DNA from: Burkholderiaceae bacterium
Lineage (GTDB): Bacteria > Pseudomonadota > Gammaproteobacteria > Burkholderiales > Burkholderiaceae_C
Reading direction: 5' to 3'
Assembly (NCBI GenBank): GCA_031253795.1
Contig: JAIRVR010000036.1
Span: 1-44,471, forward strand
DNA: 44,471 bases
In this document: one piece after another, positions 25,419 to 36,276 of the stretch
Layout of the letters: each line of letters opens with the position of its first letter
Numbering within the stretch: position 1 is the first letter of the stretch
Translations under genes and position numbers: made by a program
The notes under the pieces: generated by a model
The model's input: the letters and a program-made list of their open reading frames with translations, nothing else
Database searches by the model: none
What the model was told of the DNA's origin: nothing

Positions 25419-26705
25419 ATGCTGACTGCCGCCCTCATCTTCATCGCCACCCTGGTCCTGGTCATCTGGCAGCCGCGTGGCCTGGGCATCGGCTGGAGCG
25501 CGGGCCTGGGGGCCGCTGCCGCCCTGGCGCTGGGCGTGGTCCAGGTCGCGGACATCGCCGTGGTCTGGTCCATCGTCTGGAATGCCACGGCCACCTTTGT
25601 GGCCGTCATCCTCATCAGCCTGGTGCTGGACGAGGCCGGCTTCTTCGAATGGACGGCCCTGCATGTGGCGCGCTGGGGCGGAGGCAACGGCAGGCGCCTG
25701 TTCGCCTACATCGTGCTGCTGGGCGCGGCCGTGGCCGCCGTGTTCGCCAACGACGGCGCGGCCCTGATCCTGACACCCATCGTCATGGCCATGCTGGCGG
25801 CCCTGGGCTGCGCGCCGGCCACCACCCTGGCTTTCGTCATGGCGGCAGGCTTCATCGCCGACACGGCCAGCCTGCCCCTGGTGGTGTCCAACCTGGTCAA
25901 TATTGTCTCGGCCGATTTCTTCGGCATAGGCTTTGCGCGCTACGCCTCGGTCATGCTGCCGGTGAACCTGGTGTCGGTGGCGGCCAGCCTGGCCATGCTC
26001 TTGCTGCTGTACCGCCGTGACCTGCCGGTCCGCTACGAGCTCGCAGCGCTCAAGCCGCCGGCCCTGGCCATCCGCGACCACGCCACCTTCCGCGCAGGCT
26101 GGGTCGTGCTGGCCCTGCTGCTGGCCGGCTTCTTCGCGGCCGAACCCCTGGGCTTGCCCGTCGGCGCCGTGGCTGCCGCCTGCGCCCTGGCGCTGTTGGC
26201 CGTGGCCGCCCGCAGCCCTGCCATCGCCACGCGCCGGCTGATCGCGAACGCGCCGTGGCAGATCGTGCTGTTCTCGCTGGGCATGTATCTGGTGGTCTAC
26301 GGACTGCGCAATGCCGGGCTGACGTCCCTGCTGGCTTCCGTACTGGACCGCCTGGCCGCGGGCGGCCTGTGGAGCGCTGCCCTGGGCACGGGCCTGATCG
26401 CGGCCGGCCTGTCCTCGGTGATGAACAACATGCCGACCGTGCTGGTCGGCGCCCTGTCCATCGAGCAATCCTCGGCCACGGGCCTGGTGCGCGAGGCCAT
26501 GGTCTACGCCAACATCATCGGCTGCGACCTGGGTCCCAAGATCACGCCCATCGGCAGCCTGGCCACCCTGTTGTGGCTGCACGTGCTCTCGCGCAAGGGC
26601 ATGGCCATTGCCTGGGGCCACTACTTTCGCGTCGGCCTGGTGCTGACCCTGCCCGTGCTCGCGGCCACGCTCGCCGCCCTGGCCCTGCGCCTGGCCGCGG
26701 GATAG
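25419..26705 (+). CDS. arsB: Arsenite efflux pump ArsB
   Basis: ArsB is an inner-membrane As(OH)3/H+ antiporter. The 428-residue protein is almost entirely hydrophobic, with about 11-12 predicted helices, and carries typical ArsB stretches: [55 protein letters not shown] and, near the end, [28 protein letters not shown]. The start ATG at 25419 is the one giving the first membrane helix. It lies between arsR and the arsC-arsH fusion gene, with only 20 bases to the latter, so these form one transcription unit. Confidence 0.95.
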   Translation: MLTAALIFIATLVLVIWQPRGLGIGWSAGLGAAAALALGVVQVADIAVVWSIVWNATATFVAVILISLVLDEAGFFEWTALHVARWGGGNGRRLFAYIVLLGAAVAAVFANDGAALILTPIVMAMLAALGCAPATTLAFVMAAGFIADTASLPLVVSNLVNIVSADFFGIGFARYASVMLPVNLVSVAASLAMLLLLYRRDLPVRYELAALKPPALAIRDHATFRAGWVVLALLLAGFFAAEPLGLPVGAVAAACALALLAVAARSPAIATRRLIANAPWQIVLFSLGMYLVVYGLRNAGLTSLLASVLDRLAAGGLWSAALGTGLIAAGLSSVMNNMPTVLVGALSIEQSSATGLVREAMVYANIIGCDLGPKITPIGSLATLLWLHVLSRKGMAIAWGHYFRVGLVLTLPVLAATLAALALRLAAG

Positions 26706-26725
26706 CGGATTTTTCAGGAGGCTTC

Positions 26726-27859
26726 ATGCAGCACACCACCATCTACCACAACCCCGACTGCCCCACCTCGCGCAACACCCTGGCCATGATCCGCAACGCG
26801 GGCGTGGAGCCCCGCATCGTCGAATACCTGAAGAACCCGCCCGACCGCGCCACGCTCAGGGCCCTGATCGACGCCATGGGCCTGTCGCCGCGCGAGCTGC
26901 TGCGCCGCAAGGGCACGCCCCATGACGAGCTGGGGCTGGACGATGCGCACTGGAGCGACGACCAGCTGCTGGACTTCATGCTGCGCCATCCCCTGCTCAT
27001 CAACCGGCCCATCGTCGCCACTCCCTGGGGCACGCGGCTGTGCCGGCCTTCGGAACGGGTCCTGGACATCCTGCCGCTGCCGCAGCGCGCCGCATTCAGC
27101 AAGGAAGACGGCGAACCCGTGGTCGATGGCCAGGGCCGGCGCGTGGCTTGGCCCGACCTGCCCCACCTGGACGCGGCCGCCTTCCAGCCGCCGGACCGCG
27201 CGAGGCTGTGGCCGGAGCAGCGCGCCACCCACCCACCCCGCGTGCTGCTGCTGTACGGCTCGGTGCGCGAGCGCTCCTACAGCCGCCTGCTCACCGAAGA
27301 GGCCGCACGGCTGCTGCAGGCCCAGGGGGCCCACACACGCATCTTCGATCCCCGCGGCCTGCCCCAGCCCGACGGGGCGCCGGACGACCACCCGAAGGTG
27401 CGTGAACTGCGCCAGCTGGCCCAGTGGAGCGAAGCCATGGTGTGGTGCTCGCCCGAGCGCCATGGCGCACTGTCCAGCATCCTCAAGGCCCAGATCGACT
27501 GGATTCCGCTGGAAGTCGGCGCCCTGCGCCCCACCCAGGGCAAGGCCCTGGCCGTGATGCAGGTCAGCGGCGGCTCCCAGTCCTTCAATGCCGTCAACCA
27601 GATGCGCGTGCTGGGGCGCTGGATGCGCATGCTCACCATCCCCAACCAATCTTCCGTGGCCAAGGCCTACCAGGAATTCGACGAGGCGGGACGGATGAAA
27701 CCGTCGCCCTACTACGAACGCGTGGTCGATGTGATGGAGGAACTGGTGAAATTCACCTGGCTCACCCGCGACGCATCGCCCTATCTGGTGGACCGCTACA
27801 GCGAGCGCCGCGAAACCGCCCAGGCCCTGTCCCGGCGCATGGCCCAGGCCAGCCTCTGA
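26726..27859 (+). CDS. ArsC-ArsH fusion: glutaredoxin-type arsenate reductase joined to ArsH flavoprotein
   Basis: One 377-residue frame contains two complete arsenic-resistance enzymes. Residues 1-139 are E. coli-type ArsC with catalytic Cys12 (NPDCPTSRN) and the three arsenate-binding arginines Arg60, Arg94 and Arg107 at the same positions as in E. coli ArsC. Residues about 148-377 are ArsH, an NADPH-dependent FMN protein that oxidises trivalent organoarsenicals: [11 protein letters not shown] (FMN phosphate loop, 177-187), [39 protein letters not shown]. The join (about 140-147) replaces the ArsC stop with an ArsH-like N-terminus and no long linker. The start ATG at 26726 follows AGGAGG, 20 bases after arsB. 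Confidence 0.92.
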   Translation: MQHTTIYHNPDCPTSRNTLAMIRNAGVEPRIVEYLKNPPDRATLRALIDAMGLSPRELLRRKGTPHDELGLDDAHWSDDQLLDFMLRHPLLINRPIVATPWGTRLCRPSERVLDILPLPQRAAFSKEDGEPVVDGQGRRVAWPDLPHLDAAAFQPPDRARLWPEQRATHPPRVLLLYGSVRERSYSRLLTEEAARLLQAQGAHTRIFDPRGLPQPDGAPDDHPKVRELRQLAQWSEAMVWCSPERHGALSSILKAQIDWIPLEVGALRPTQGKALAVMQVSGGSQSFNAVNQMRVLGRWMRMLTIPNQSSVAKAYQEFDEAGRMKPSPYYERVVDVMEELVKFTWLTRDASPYLVDRYSERRETAQALSRRMAQASL

Positions 27860-27889
27860 GCAGGTTGCAGGCCGGCGCGCGCAACGGAC

Positions 27890-28753
27890 TCAGACCTGCT
27901 TGCCGATGACCTCGAAGAAGGCCTGGACGATGCGCATGTCCTGCCGCTCTGCCAGGCAGACCACGTGCACATAGGTGCGGACCTGGGCGTCGCTCAGCTG
28001 CACGGCATGCAGCCCCGGCCCCGGCACGAACTCGACTTCGGACACGGCCGCCACGCCCAGGTTCTGGGCCACGGCCTCGCGGATGATTTCGCGGCTGCCC
28101 ACCTCCATCACCCCGCCCGGCTCCACGCCGGCCTGGCGCAGCGCCATCTCCAGGGCCCGGCGCGTGGTCGAGCCCTGCTCGCGCAGGATCAGACGCTCAC
28201 CGGCCAGCTCGGCGATGCGTATGCGGCGGCGCCTGGCGAAGCGGTGTTCGCTGGAGCAGAAGATGACCACGGGATGGTCGCTGAAGGGCACGGATACGAA
28301 GCGCCGGTCGTGCGCCACCTGGGCCAGCACGCCCACATCGGCGCTGTAGTCGGTCAGGCGGTCCAGGACGTCCTGTGAATTACCCGTGCTGACCGAAACC
28401 CTGATGCCCGGATAGCGCTGGTGGAAGGCCGCCAGCATGGCGGTCACCTGGGCCGGTCCCACCGCGGCCACGCGCAAGTGGCCGGTGCGCAGCTCGCCCG
28501 ATTCGCGCAGCAGCTGCAGCGCCTCGCCTTCCAGGCTGAAGATCTGGCGCGACAAATGCCACAGCCGCTCGCCCATCTCGGTGGGCAGCACCCGGCGACC
28601 CGTGCGGTGGAACAGCTCCACCTTGTACAAGTCCTCCAGCTGGGCGACCTGGGTGGTGACCGTGGGCTGGCTCACGTGCAGGCTCTGGGCTGCGGCGGTG
28701 AAGCTGCCCGTGCTGGCCACGGCATGGAAGGACCGCAATTGTGTCAGGCGCAT
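27890..28753 (-). CDS. LysR-family regulator of the phosphonate cluster (PhnR-like)
   Basis: This 287-residue LysR-type regulator has an N-terminal HTH (about 1-60, RLTQLRSFHAVASTGSFTAAAQSLHVSQPTVTTQVAQLE) and a substrate-binding domain (about 88-287). It diverges from phnA with 172 bases between starts, the arrangement described for phnR-phnA in Pseudomonas fluorescens 23F, where PhnR responds to phosphonoacetate. Which intermediate it senses here is unknown. The start at 28751-28753 is preceded by GGAGAG; the frame extends ten codons further without family similarity. The intergenic region is AT-rich with repeated TCAA/TTGA half-sites. Confidence 0.9.
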   Translation of the reverse strand: MRLTQLRSFHAVASTGSFTAAAQSLHVSQPTVTTQVAQLEDLYKVELFHRTGRRVLPTEMGERLWHLSRQIFSLEGEALQLLRESGELRTGHLRVAAVGPAQVTAMLAAFHQRYPGIRVSVSTGNSQDVLDRLTDYSADVGVLAQVAHDRRFVSVPFSDHPVVIFCSSEHRFARRRRIRIAELAGERLILREQGSTTRRALEMALRQAGVEPGGVMEVGSREIIREAVAQNLGVAAVSEVEFVPGPGLHAVQLSDAQVRTYVHVVCLAERQDMRIVQAFFEVIGKQV

Positions 28754-28794
28754 GAAAAGGCTCTCCGTGAATTCCCTGCACAACTATAGATTGG

Positions 28795-28840
28795 CTCAAT
28801 ACATGAGTCAAAAAACTTGAATTTGATCAATAGCTTGATC
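28795..28840. promoter_or_regulatory. Candidate LysR operator cluster between the regulator and phnA
   Basis: Three nested dyads occur within 46 bases: CTCA-N5-TGAG (28795-28807), TCAA-N5-TTGA (28808-28820) and GATCAA-TAGC-TTGATC (28825-28840). Half-sites TCAA and TTGA recur at 28796, 28808, 28817, 28823, 28827 and 28835. The stretch is AT-rich against a high-GC background, as expected for a shared divergent promoter bound by a LysR protein. I could not identify a clear Pho box. Confidence 0.5.
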
Positions 28841-28925
28841 CGGAGGACAGTCCATCCATGACAGGACGCCAGGGCGCCATCAGGCCGCCGGACGGCCTCC
28901 CGCGCGAATTCACAAGGAGCCATGA

Positions 28926-30200
<1,275 letters not shown>

Positions 30201-30208
30201 AACCCGCC

Positions 30209-31306
30209 ATGCCCCACGAATTCTTCAACCCCGTGCACAGCGTGTACGGCGCAGGCGCCCTGTCGTCCCTGCCCCGGCTGCTGGCCGGCCGCAAGGCCGT
30301 CGTCGTGACCTTCCCGGAAGCCCGCCAGATCGGCCTGGTCGATCGCCTGCGCCAGCTGCTGGGCGACAGCCTGGTCGGCGTGATCGACTCCGTCCTGCCC
30401 AACCCCGACGTGGCCGAGCTGCAGCCTCTGTATGAACAGTTCTGGAGCGACCCGCAGGCCGCCGAGGTGCTGATCGCCGTGGGCGGCGGCAGCTCCATCG
30501 ATACGGCCAAGGCCTTGATGGTGGGCACGGAAAGCGGCCGCTTCCAGGACCTGGTGGCCGCCCTGGTCGCGGGCCGGCCCTTCGCACCGGCGCGCCTCAA
30601 GACCCTGATCGCCGTGCCGACCACGGCGGGCACGGGCAGCGAAGTCACGCCCTGGGCCACGATCTGGGACCGCAACGCGCAAAAGAAGTACTCGCTGCAC
30701 CTGCGCGAAACCTGGCCCAGCGTGGCCATCGTCGACCCGCAGCTCATGCTATCGCTGCCGGCCTCGGTCACGCTGCAAAGCGGACTCGATGCCTTGTCCC
30801 ACGCGCTGGAGTCGATCTGGAATGTCAATTCCAATGCGGTCTCGGACACCTTTGCCGTGGCCGCCGTGCGCGAGATCTTCGACACCCTGCCGCGCCTGAT
30901 GCAGAACCTGAATGACGTGGACCTGCGCGGCCGCATGGCCCTGGCCGCGCTCAAGGCCGGCATGGCTTTCTCCAACACCCGCACGGCCCTGGCGCACTCC
31001 ATCTCCTACGAGATGACGCTGCGTTACGGCCTGCCCCATGGCATCGCCTGCTCCTTCCCGCTGCCCATGGTGCTGCAGCGGGCCCTGGGCCAGGACCCGG
31101 CCCGCGACGCCGTGCTCGAACAGGCCCTGGGCCCGCTGGCACAGGCGCCCCAGCGCCTGTCCGCCTTCATCGAAAGCCTGGGCGTGCGCACGCGCTTTGC
31201 CGACTACGGCGTGGCCGACGAAGAGGCCAGCCAGATGGTGGCCCATGCGCTGACGGGCGCCCGGGGCCGCAATTTCATTGCTACCGCACACAAGGAGGCC
31301 GCATGA
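30209..31306 (+). CDS. Iron-containing alcohol dehydrogenase, phosphonoacetaldehyde reductase-like
   Basis: This group III NAD(P)-dependent, Fe-type alcohol dehydrogenase has 365 residues. It has the nucleotide motif GGGSSID (92-98), AVPTTAGTGSEVTPWA (136-150), and metal ligands from Asp194 and His198 in GLDALSHALE plus histidines in ALAHS and GLPHG. Relatives PhpC and FomC interconvert phosphonoacetaldehyde and 2-hydroxyethylphosphonate in antibiotic synthesis. Placed between phosphonoacetate hydrolase and phosphonoacetaldehyde dehydrogenase, it would fit oxidation of 2-hydroxyethylphosphonate to phosphonoacetaldehyde; the direction and substrate are inference. It starts eight bases after phnA and overlaps phnY by four (ATGA). 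Confidence 0.88.
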   Translation: MPHEFFNPVHSVYGAGALSSLPRLLAGRKAVVVTFPEARQIGLVDRLRQLLGDSLVGVIDSVLPNPDVAELQPLYEQFWSDPQAAEVLIAVGGGSSIDTAKALMVGTESGRFQDLVAALVAGRPFAPARLKTLIAVPTTAGTGSEVTPWATIWDRNAQKKYSLHLRETWPSVAIVDPQLMLSLPASVTLQSGLDALSHALESIWNVNSNAVSDTFAVAAVREIFDTLPRLMQNLNDVDLRGRMALAALKAGMAFSNTRTALAHSISYEMTLRYGLPHGIACSFPLPMVLQRALGQDPARDAVLEQALGPLAQAPQRLSAFIESLGVRTRFADYGVADEEASQMVAHALTGARGRNFIATAHKEAA

Positions 31307-32748
31307 GCGCCGTTCTCGAAAGCCAGGATTTCCGCGCCGAGGCGCTGCGCATCGGCGGCGACAAGGTCCGCACCGCGCGCAGCATGGACGTACGCAGCCC
31401 CTACAGCGGCGAACGCGTGGGCACGGTGGCCATGGCCAGCCTGGAGGACGTGCGCCGTGCCTACGAGATCGCGCATGCCTACGTGCCCCGGCTGTCGCGC
31501 TACGAGCGCTCGGCCATCCTCAACCGCGCCGCGGCCCTGCTGCGCGAACGCACCGAGGAGGCCTCCACGCTGATCACCAGCGAATCGGGCCTGTCCAAGA
31601 AGGACAGCATCTACGAAATCGGCCGTGTGGCCGACGTGCTGAACTTCGGCGCCAACGAGGCGCTGCGCGATGACGGCCAGGTCTTCTCCTGCGACCTCAC
31701 GCCCCATGGCAAAAGCCGCAAGGTCATCACCACGCGCGAGCCTTTGCTGGGTGTGATCACGGCCATCACCCCCTTCAACCACCCCATGAACCAGGTGGCG
31801 CACAAGGTCGTTCCCTCGGTGGCCACCAACAACCGCATGGTGCTCAAGCCCTCGGAGAAGGTACCGCTGTCGGCCCTGTACTTCGCCGACCTGCTGTACG
31901 AGGCAGGCCTGCCGCCCCAGATGCTGCAGGTCATCACCGGCGACCCGCGCGAGATCGCAGACGAGCTGCTGACCAACCCGCGCGTGGACCTGATCACCTT
32001 CACCGGCGGGGTGGAGATAGGCAAGTACATCGCGGCCAAGGCCGGCTACCGCCGCGTGGTGCTGGAGCTGGGCGGCAACGACCCCCTGATCGTGATGGAC
32101 GACGCCGACCTGGACCGCGCCAGCGACCTGGCCGTCCAGGGCTCGTACAAGAACTCGGGCCAGCGCTGCACGGCCGTCAAGCGCATGCTGGTGCACGAGA
32201 AGGTGGCCGCCGCCTTCACCGAGCGCGTGGTCGCCAAGACCCGGGCCTGGAAATGGGGCGACCCCATGGACAAGGCCAACGACATGGGCACGGTGATCGA
32301 CGCGGCGGCGGCACGGCGCTTCCAGCAGGTGGTGGACGAGGCCGTGGCCCAGGGCGCGCGCCTGCTGGCGGGCAACCAGCGCGAGGGCGCACTGTACTCG
32401 CCCACCGTGCTGGACCGCGTGCGGCCCGAGATGACCGTGGTGCGCGAGGAGACCTTCGGCCCCGTATCCCCCATCCTGACCTTTGCCAGCATCGACGAGG
32501 CCATCGCCCTGTCCAACGGCACGGCCTTCGGCCTGTCCTCGGGCATTTGCACCAACCGCACCGACGACGTGACGCGCTTTGCCAAGGAGCTCAAGGTCGG
32601 CACCGTCAACCTCTGGGAAGTCCCCGGCTACCGCATCGAACTGACGCCTTTCGGCGGCATCAAGGATTCGGGCCTGGGCTACAAGGAAGGCGTTCAGGAA
32701 GCGATCAAGTCCTTCACCAACTGCAAGACCTTCACCCTACCCTGGTGA
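31303..32748 (+). CDS. phnY: Phosphonoacetaldehyde dehydrogenase (PhnY)
   Basis: This NAD-dependent aldehyde dehydrogenase oxidises phosphonoacetaldehyde to phosphonoacetate, feeding PhnA. The 481-residue protein has ITPFNHP near 155-161, catalytic base Glu255 in VVLELGGNDP and nucleophile Cys289 in NSGQRCTAVKR. Arg108 and Arg288 correspond to the phosphonate-binding arginines I recall from the S. meliloti PhnY structure. An ALDH with these features directly coupled to phnA makes the assignment strong. In S. meliloti the operon is phnWAY; here the aminotransferase PhnW is replaced by an alcohol dehydrogenase. Its start overlaps the preceding gene by four bases. Confidence 0.92.
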   Translation: MSAVLESQDFRAEALRIGGDKVRTARSMDVRSPYSGERVGTVAMASLEDVRRAYEIAHAYVPRLSRYERSAILNRAAALLRERTEEASTLITSESGLSKKDSIYEIGRVADVLNFGANEALRDDGQVFSCDLTPHGKSRKVITTREPLLGVITAITPFNHPMNQVAHKVVPSVATNNRMVLKPSEKVPLSALYFADLLYEAGLPPQMLQVITGDPREIADELLTNPRVDLITFTGGVEIGKYIAAKAGYRRVVLELGGNDPLIVMDDADLDRASDLAVQGSYKNSGQRCTAVKRMLVHEKVAAAFTERVVAKTRAWKWGDPMDKANDMGTVIDAAAARRFQQVVDEAVAQGARLLAGNQREGALYSPTVLDRVRPEMTVVREETFGPVSPILTFASIDEAIALSNGTAFGLSSGICTNRTDDVTRFAKELKVGTVNLWEVPGYRIELTPFGGIKDSGLGYKEGVQEAIKSFTNCKTFTLPW

Positions 32749-32755
32749 GGGCCAC

Positions 32756-32778
32756 GGTGCCGGCGGGGCGCCGGCACC
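32756..32778 (+). other. Strong hairpin just after phnY
   Basis: GGTGCCGGC and GCCGGCACC form a perfect 9-bp stem with a 5-base loop, eight bases after the phnY stop. No T run follows. It may protect the upstream mRNA from 3' exonucleases or set different expression of the enzyme and transporter halves. Confidence 0.5.
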
Positions 32779-32827
32779 GCGCCGCAGCCTGGTCGGCCTG
32801 AGAATGGGGCCGCCCCCAAAAAAGAAA

Positions 32828-32844
32828 GTGCGCGCACAGCGCAC
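32828..32844 (+). other. Second hairpin ahead of the ABC binding-protein gene
   Basis: GTGCGC and GCGCAC pair around a 5-base loop, ending eight bases before the AAAGGAGA ribosome site of the binding-protein gene. It could influence translation of the transporter genes; no function is shown by the sequence itself. Confidence 0.4.
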
Positions 32845-32865
32845 ATACCCACAAAGGAGACCCCG

Positions 32866-34434
32866 ATGAACACCTTGGAGACGGCACCGGTGAGCGCCCT
32901 GCGCCGGCAACTGCTGATGGGTGCCGGCGCCGGTTCGGCCCTGGCCCTGTCCGAACTGCTGTGGCCCGGCACGGCCCAGGCCGCCCAGCCCCGGCGTGGC
33001 GGCAGCCTGGTCTACACCAGCACCTACCCCAACAACCGCATGGGCGATGCGCGCAACGGCCGCCATCCGCAGCACTGGCTGGACCTGAACAACCGCAGCG
33101 CCTACAACGCGCTGGCCTGGGTGGACGAGAACCTGGAGGTGCAGCCCGAGCTGGCCACGGCCTGGGAGCCCAGCGACGACCTCAGGGTCTGGGACATCAC
33201 GCTGCGCGAGGGGGTGCTCTTTCACGACGGCCGCGAGATGACGGCCGACGACGTGGTCTCCTCGTACCGCTTCCACCAGACATCGACCGGCTATGCGCGC
33301 CAGATCGTCCAGGTGGAGAAGGTGGGCAAGAAGGTGCGCATGACCCTGGATGCGCCCAACAGCGAGTTCCCCTATGTGCTGGCCGAATACCACCTGATGA
33401 TCATGCCGGCCGCCGACAAGGAAAAGATCGGTCTGGCGGGCGTGGGCACGGGCCCGTTCAGGATCGTCAGCATCGACCCCAAGCGGCGCATCATCCTGGA
33501 GCGCAACGAGAAATACTGGCGCCAGGGCTATCCCTATCTGGACCGGCTCGAAGTCGTCAGCTCGCCGGGCCGCATGGAAGGCGCGCTCAACGGCTTTCGC
33601 GGCGGATTGTTCGATGCCGTGGTCGGCGTGGACCCCGGCCTGCTTCCCGACCTGGAGCGCACACCCGACCTGCGCTACAGCCTGTCCAACAGCGGCGACC
33701 AGGCGCTGATGGTGCTGCCCAAGCACGAGGGCTCGCCGCTCAACGACAAGCGCGTGCGCCAGGCCCTGGCGCTGGCCATAGACCGCGAAAAGATCATCCG
33801 CATCGTCTACGGCAAAAAGGCAGGCTGGGTCGGCAACGACTCCCACCTGACACCGGCCAACGCCTCCTTTCTCGCGCTGCAGCGTCCGCGCGACGTCGCC
33901 CGGGCCCGGGCCCTGCTGGCCGAGGCCGGCCATGCAGGCGGCATCAAGTTGCCGACCTTCTACTTCGCTGCCACCTGGCCCGAAGTGCCGCGCGTGTTCC
34001 AGGTGCTGTCCGAGTCCGTGAAGGAAGCCGGCATCACCCTGCCCATCGAGCAGCGGCCCAGCGACGGCTACCGCCAGTGGCGCGTGGAGGATGCCGAAAA
34101 AACCCGCAAGCACCGCTTTGCCTACACGCCCGCAGGGCCGCGCAATCCCGGTGTGAGCCTGTACCGGCTGCGGCCGGACAACAACGAGGCCGGCTACTGG
34201 AGCGGCCCCGGCTGCGACGAGTACATGGCCCTGTACCGGCGTTCGCTGGCCGAACCCTCGGCCGACAGGCGGCGCGCCAACTATGTGCGCATGCAGGAAA
34301 TCCTGCGCGACGACGTGCCCATCATCTCGGCGGGCGGGCGCGGCAATCTGCTCATCCACAAGCCCAATGTCCAGGGCCTGCGCAGCCACCCGCAGTTCTG
34401 GTCGATGCGCTTCGACGAAGTCTGGAAATCCTGA
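32866..34434 (+). CDS. ABC transporter substrate-binding protein, family 5 (peptide/nickel type)
   Basis: This 522-residue periplasmic binding protein of the DppA/OppA type is the recognition part of the transporter encoded next. The N-terminus has a twin-arginine-like signal (ALRRQLLMGAG at about 11-21, cleavage after GTAQA near 41). Family-5 features follow: LATAWEPSDDLRVWDITLREGVLFHDGREMTADDVVSSYRF, GVGTGPFRIV and DKRVRQALALAIDREKI. Such proteins bind peptides, nickel, opines, glycosides or lipids; the phosphonate setting suggests a phosphonate conjugate, by inference. The start ATG at 32866 follows AAAGGAGA. Confidence 0.9.
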   Translation: MNTLETAPVSALRRQLLMGAGAGSALALSELLWPGTAQAAQPRRGGSLVYTSTYPNNRMGDARNGRHPQHWLDLNNRSAYNALAWVDENLEVQPELATAWEPSDDLRVWDITLREGVLFHDGREMTADDVVSSYRFHQTSTGYARQIVQVEKVGKKVRMTLDAPNSEFPYVLAEYHLMIMPAADKEKIGLAGVGTGPFRIVSIDPKRRIILERNEKYWRQGYPYLDRLEVVSSPGRMEGALNGFRGGLFDAVVGVDPGLLPDLERTPDLRYSLSNSGDQALMVLPKHEGSPLNDKRVRQALALAIDREKIIRIVYGKKAGWVGNDSHLTPANASFLALQRPRDVARARALLAEAGHAGGIKLPTFYFAATWPEVPRVFQVLSESVKEAGITLPIEQRPSDGYRQWRVEDAEKTRKHRFAYTPAGPRNPGVSLYRLRPDNNEAGYWSGPGCDEYMALYRRSLAEPSADRRRANYVRMQEILRDDVPIISAGGRGNLLIHKPNVQGLRSHPQFWSMRFDEVWKS

Positions 34435-34473
34435 GCCGGAACGGCCCTTCAATTTCACCGCGAGCGACCCACC

Positions 34474-35430
34474 ATGCTCTCCACCTTCCTGCGGCGCATA
34501 GGCCTTTATGCGCTGACGCTCTTCCTCGCCTCGCTGCTGGTGTTTCTCGCCACCGAGGTCCTGCCCGGCGACGCGCTGGAAGTCAGCCTCACGGCCGACG
34601 AAATCGCGATGATGCATCCCGAGGACCTGGCGCGCAAACGCCATGAACTGGGCCTGGACAGGCCCGCACCGCTGCGCTACGCGCAATGGCTGTCGGGTGC
34701 CGTGCGCGGCGACTTCGGCAAGACCATTCTCGGCGGCACACCCGTGATGGACATCATCCGCGAGCCCGTGAAGAACTCCCTGCTGCTGGCTGCCGTGACC
34801 GCCCTGGTGGCCATTCCCACGGCCTTGCTGCTGGGCATCGTCGCCGCCTACTGGCGCGGCCGGCTGCCCGACACCATGGCCTCCATGGGCGCCATCATCG
34901 GCTACTCGATTCCGGAGTTCGCCTCGGGCAATCTGCTCATCCTGGTGTTCGCCATCTGGATACCGCTGTTCCCCGCCGTCATCCTGGCCTTTGCCGATGC
35001 ACCGCCCATGGCCCTGCTCGCGGTCTCGGTGCTGCCCGTGGCCACCATCGTCTTCGGCTCCATCGCCCACCTGGTGCAGCTGATCCGCACCGGCCTCATC
35101 GAGGCCCTGGCCAGCGACTACGTGGAGCGTGCGCGATTCACCGGCCTGGGCGAGCTTCGCCTGATCCTGCGCCATGCCCTGCCGGCCTCGGTGATTCCCG
35201 CGCTGAACTCGGCCGCGCTCTATGTCGCGGGCCTGCTCAGCGGCATCGTGGTGGTCGAGAAGGTGTTCGGCTACCCGGGCCTGGGAATGATCCTGCTGCA
35301 GGCCGTGGACAAGCGCGAAGTGCCCATCGTCCAGGCCGTCAGCCTGCTGGCCGCCCTGGCCGTCGTCACCATGAACCTGCTCGCCGACCTTGCCGTCGTC
35401 GCCCTCGATCCCCGCGCCCGGAGCCGCTGA
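34474..35430 (+). CDS. ABC transporter permease (DppB/OppB type)
   Basis: This inner-membrane permease of 318 residues has six predicted helices and the binding-protein-dependent EAA-type loop LASDYVERARFTGLGELRLILRHALPASVIPAL, which contacts the ATPase. The N-terminal LRRIGLYALTLFLASLLVFLATEVLPGDAL is typical of DppB-like subunits, followed by GLDRPAPLRYAQWL and GDFGKTI. It lies 39 bases after the binding-protein gene and 4 bases before the second permease. Confidence 0.93.
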   Translation: MLSTFLRRIGLYALTLFLASLLVFLATEVLPGDALEVSLTADEIAMMHPEDLARKRHELGLDRPAPLRYAQWLSGAVRGDFGKTILGGTPVMDIIREPVKNSLLLAAVTALVAIPTALLLGIVAAYWRGRLPDTMASMGAIIGYSIPEFASGNLLILVFAIWIPLFPAVILAFADAPPMALLAVSVLPVATIVFGSIAHLVQLIRTGLIEALASDYVERARFTGLGELRLILRHALPASVIPALNSAALYVAGLLSGIVVVEKVFGYPGLGMILLQAVDKREVPIVQAVSLLAALAVVTMNLLADLAVVALDPRARSR

Positions 35431-35434
35431 CACC

Positions 35435-36276
35435 ATGATGCTCAAGATCAACCACCATGCGCTGCTGCGCCCCGTCGCCCTGCTGGGCCTGGGGATCGTG
35501 CTGATCCATCTGGTCCTGGCCCTGGCCGCGCCATGGCTTGCGCCCTACGACCCCATGGCGCTCAACGGCGGCCGGGCCGAGCCGCCCAGCGCCGAGTTCT
35601 GGCTGGGCACGGACGTGCTCGGGCGCGACTACCTGTCGCGCCTGCTGTGGGGCGGCCGCACGGCCCTGCTGGCGGCCTTCACCGGCGTGGTCGTCGCGGT
35701 CACCGTGGGCAGCGTGCTGGGCGTGACCGCTGCCTACCTGGGCGGCCTGTTCGACGACATCATGATGCGCATCGTCGACCTCAAGCTGGCCCTGCCCGGC
35801 ATCCTGTTCGTGGCCCTGTTCGCCGTCGGCTTCGGCGAATCGCTGCCGGTGCTGATCGTGCTCATCGGCATGGTGTATTTCCCCGGCGTGATCCGCATCG
35901 TGCGGGCCCAGGCCCTGACCCAGGTCCACCTGGGCTATGTCCGGGCGGCCCAGCTGCGCGGCGAGGGAACGCTGTCCATCATCGTGCGCGAACTGCTGCC
36001 CAACACGCTGGACGTGGTCTATGTGGAGTTCGCCATCCGCATGTCCCATGCCATCCTGCTGCTGAGCTCGCTTTCCTTCCTGGGCATGGGCATCTCCCCG
36101 CCCACGCCCGACTGGGGCCTGATGGTGGCCGAGGGCGTGAGCCAGCTGGCCTACGCGCCCCTGCTGGTGCTGGCACCGGCCCTGTTCATTGCCACCCTGG
36201 TCGTGGGCCTGAACTTCGGCGCCGAGGCCCTGGCCCGCGCCCTGGGCCTGGATGCCACGCGCGGCCAGGACGGCGC

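Noticed and set aside
32737..35451. A 904-codon open frame on the minus strand opposite phnY-ABC genes
   Set aside because: It is the antisense shadow of strongly conserved ABC genes in GC-rich DNA; its translation is low-complexity His, Gly and Gln-rich sequence with no domain.
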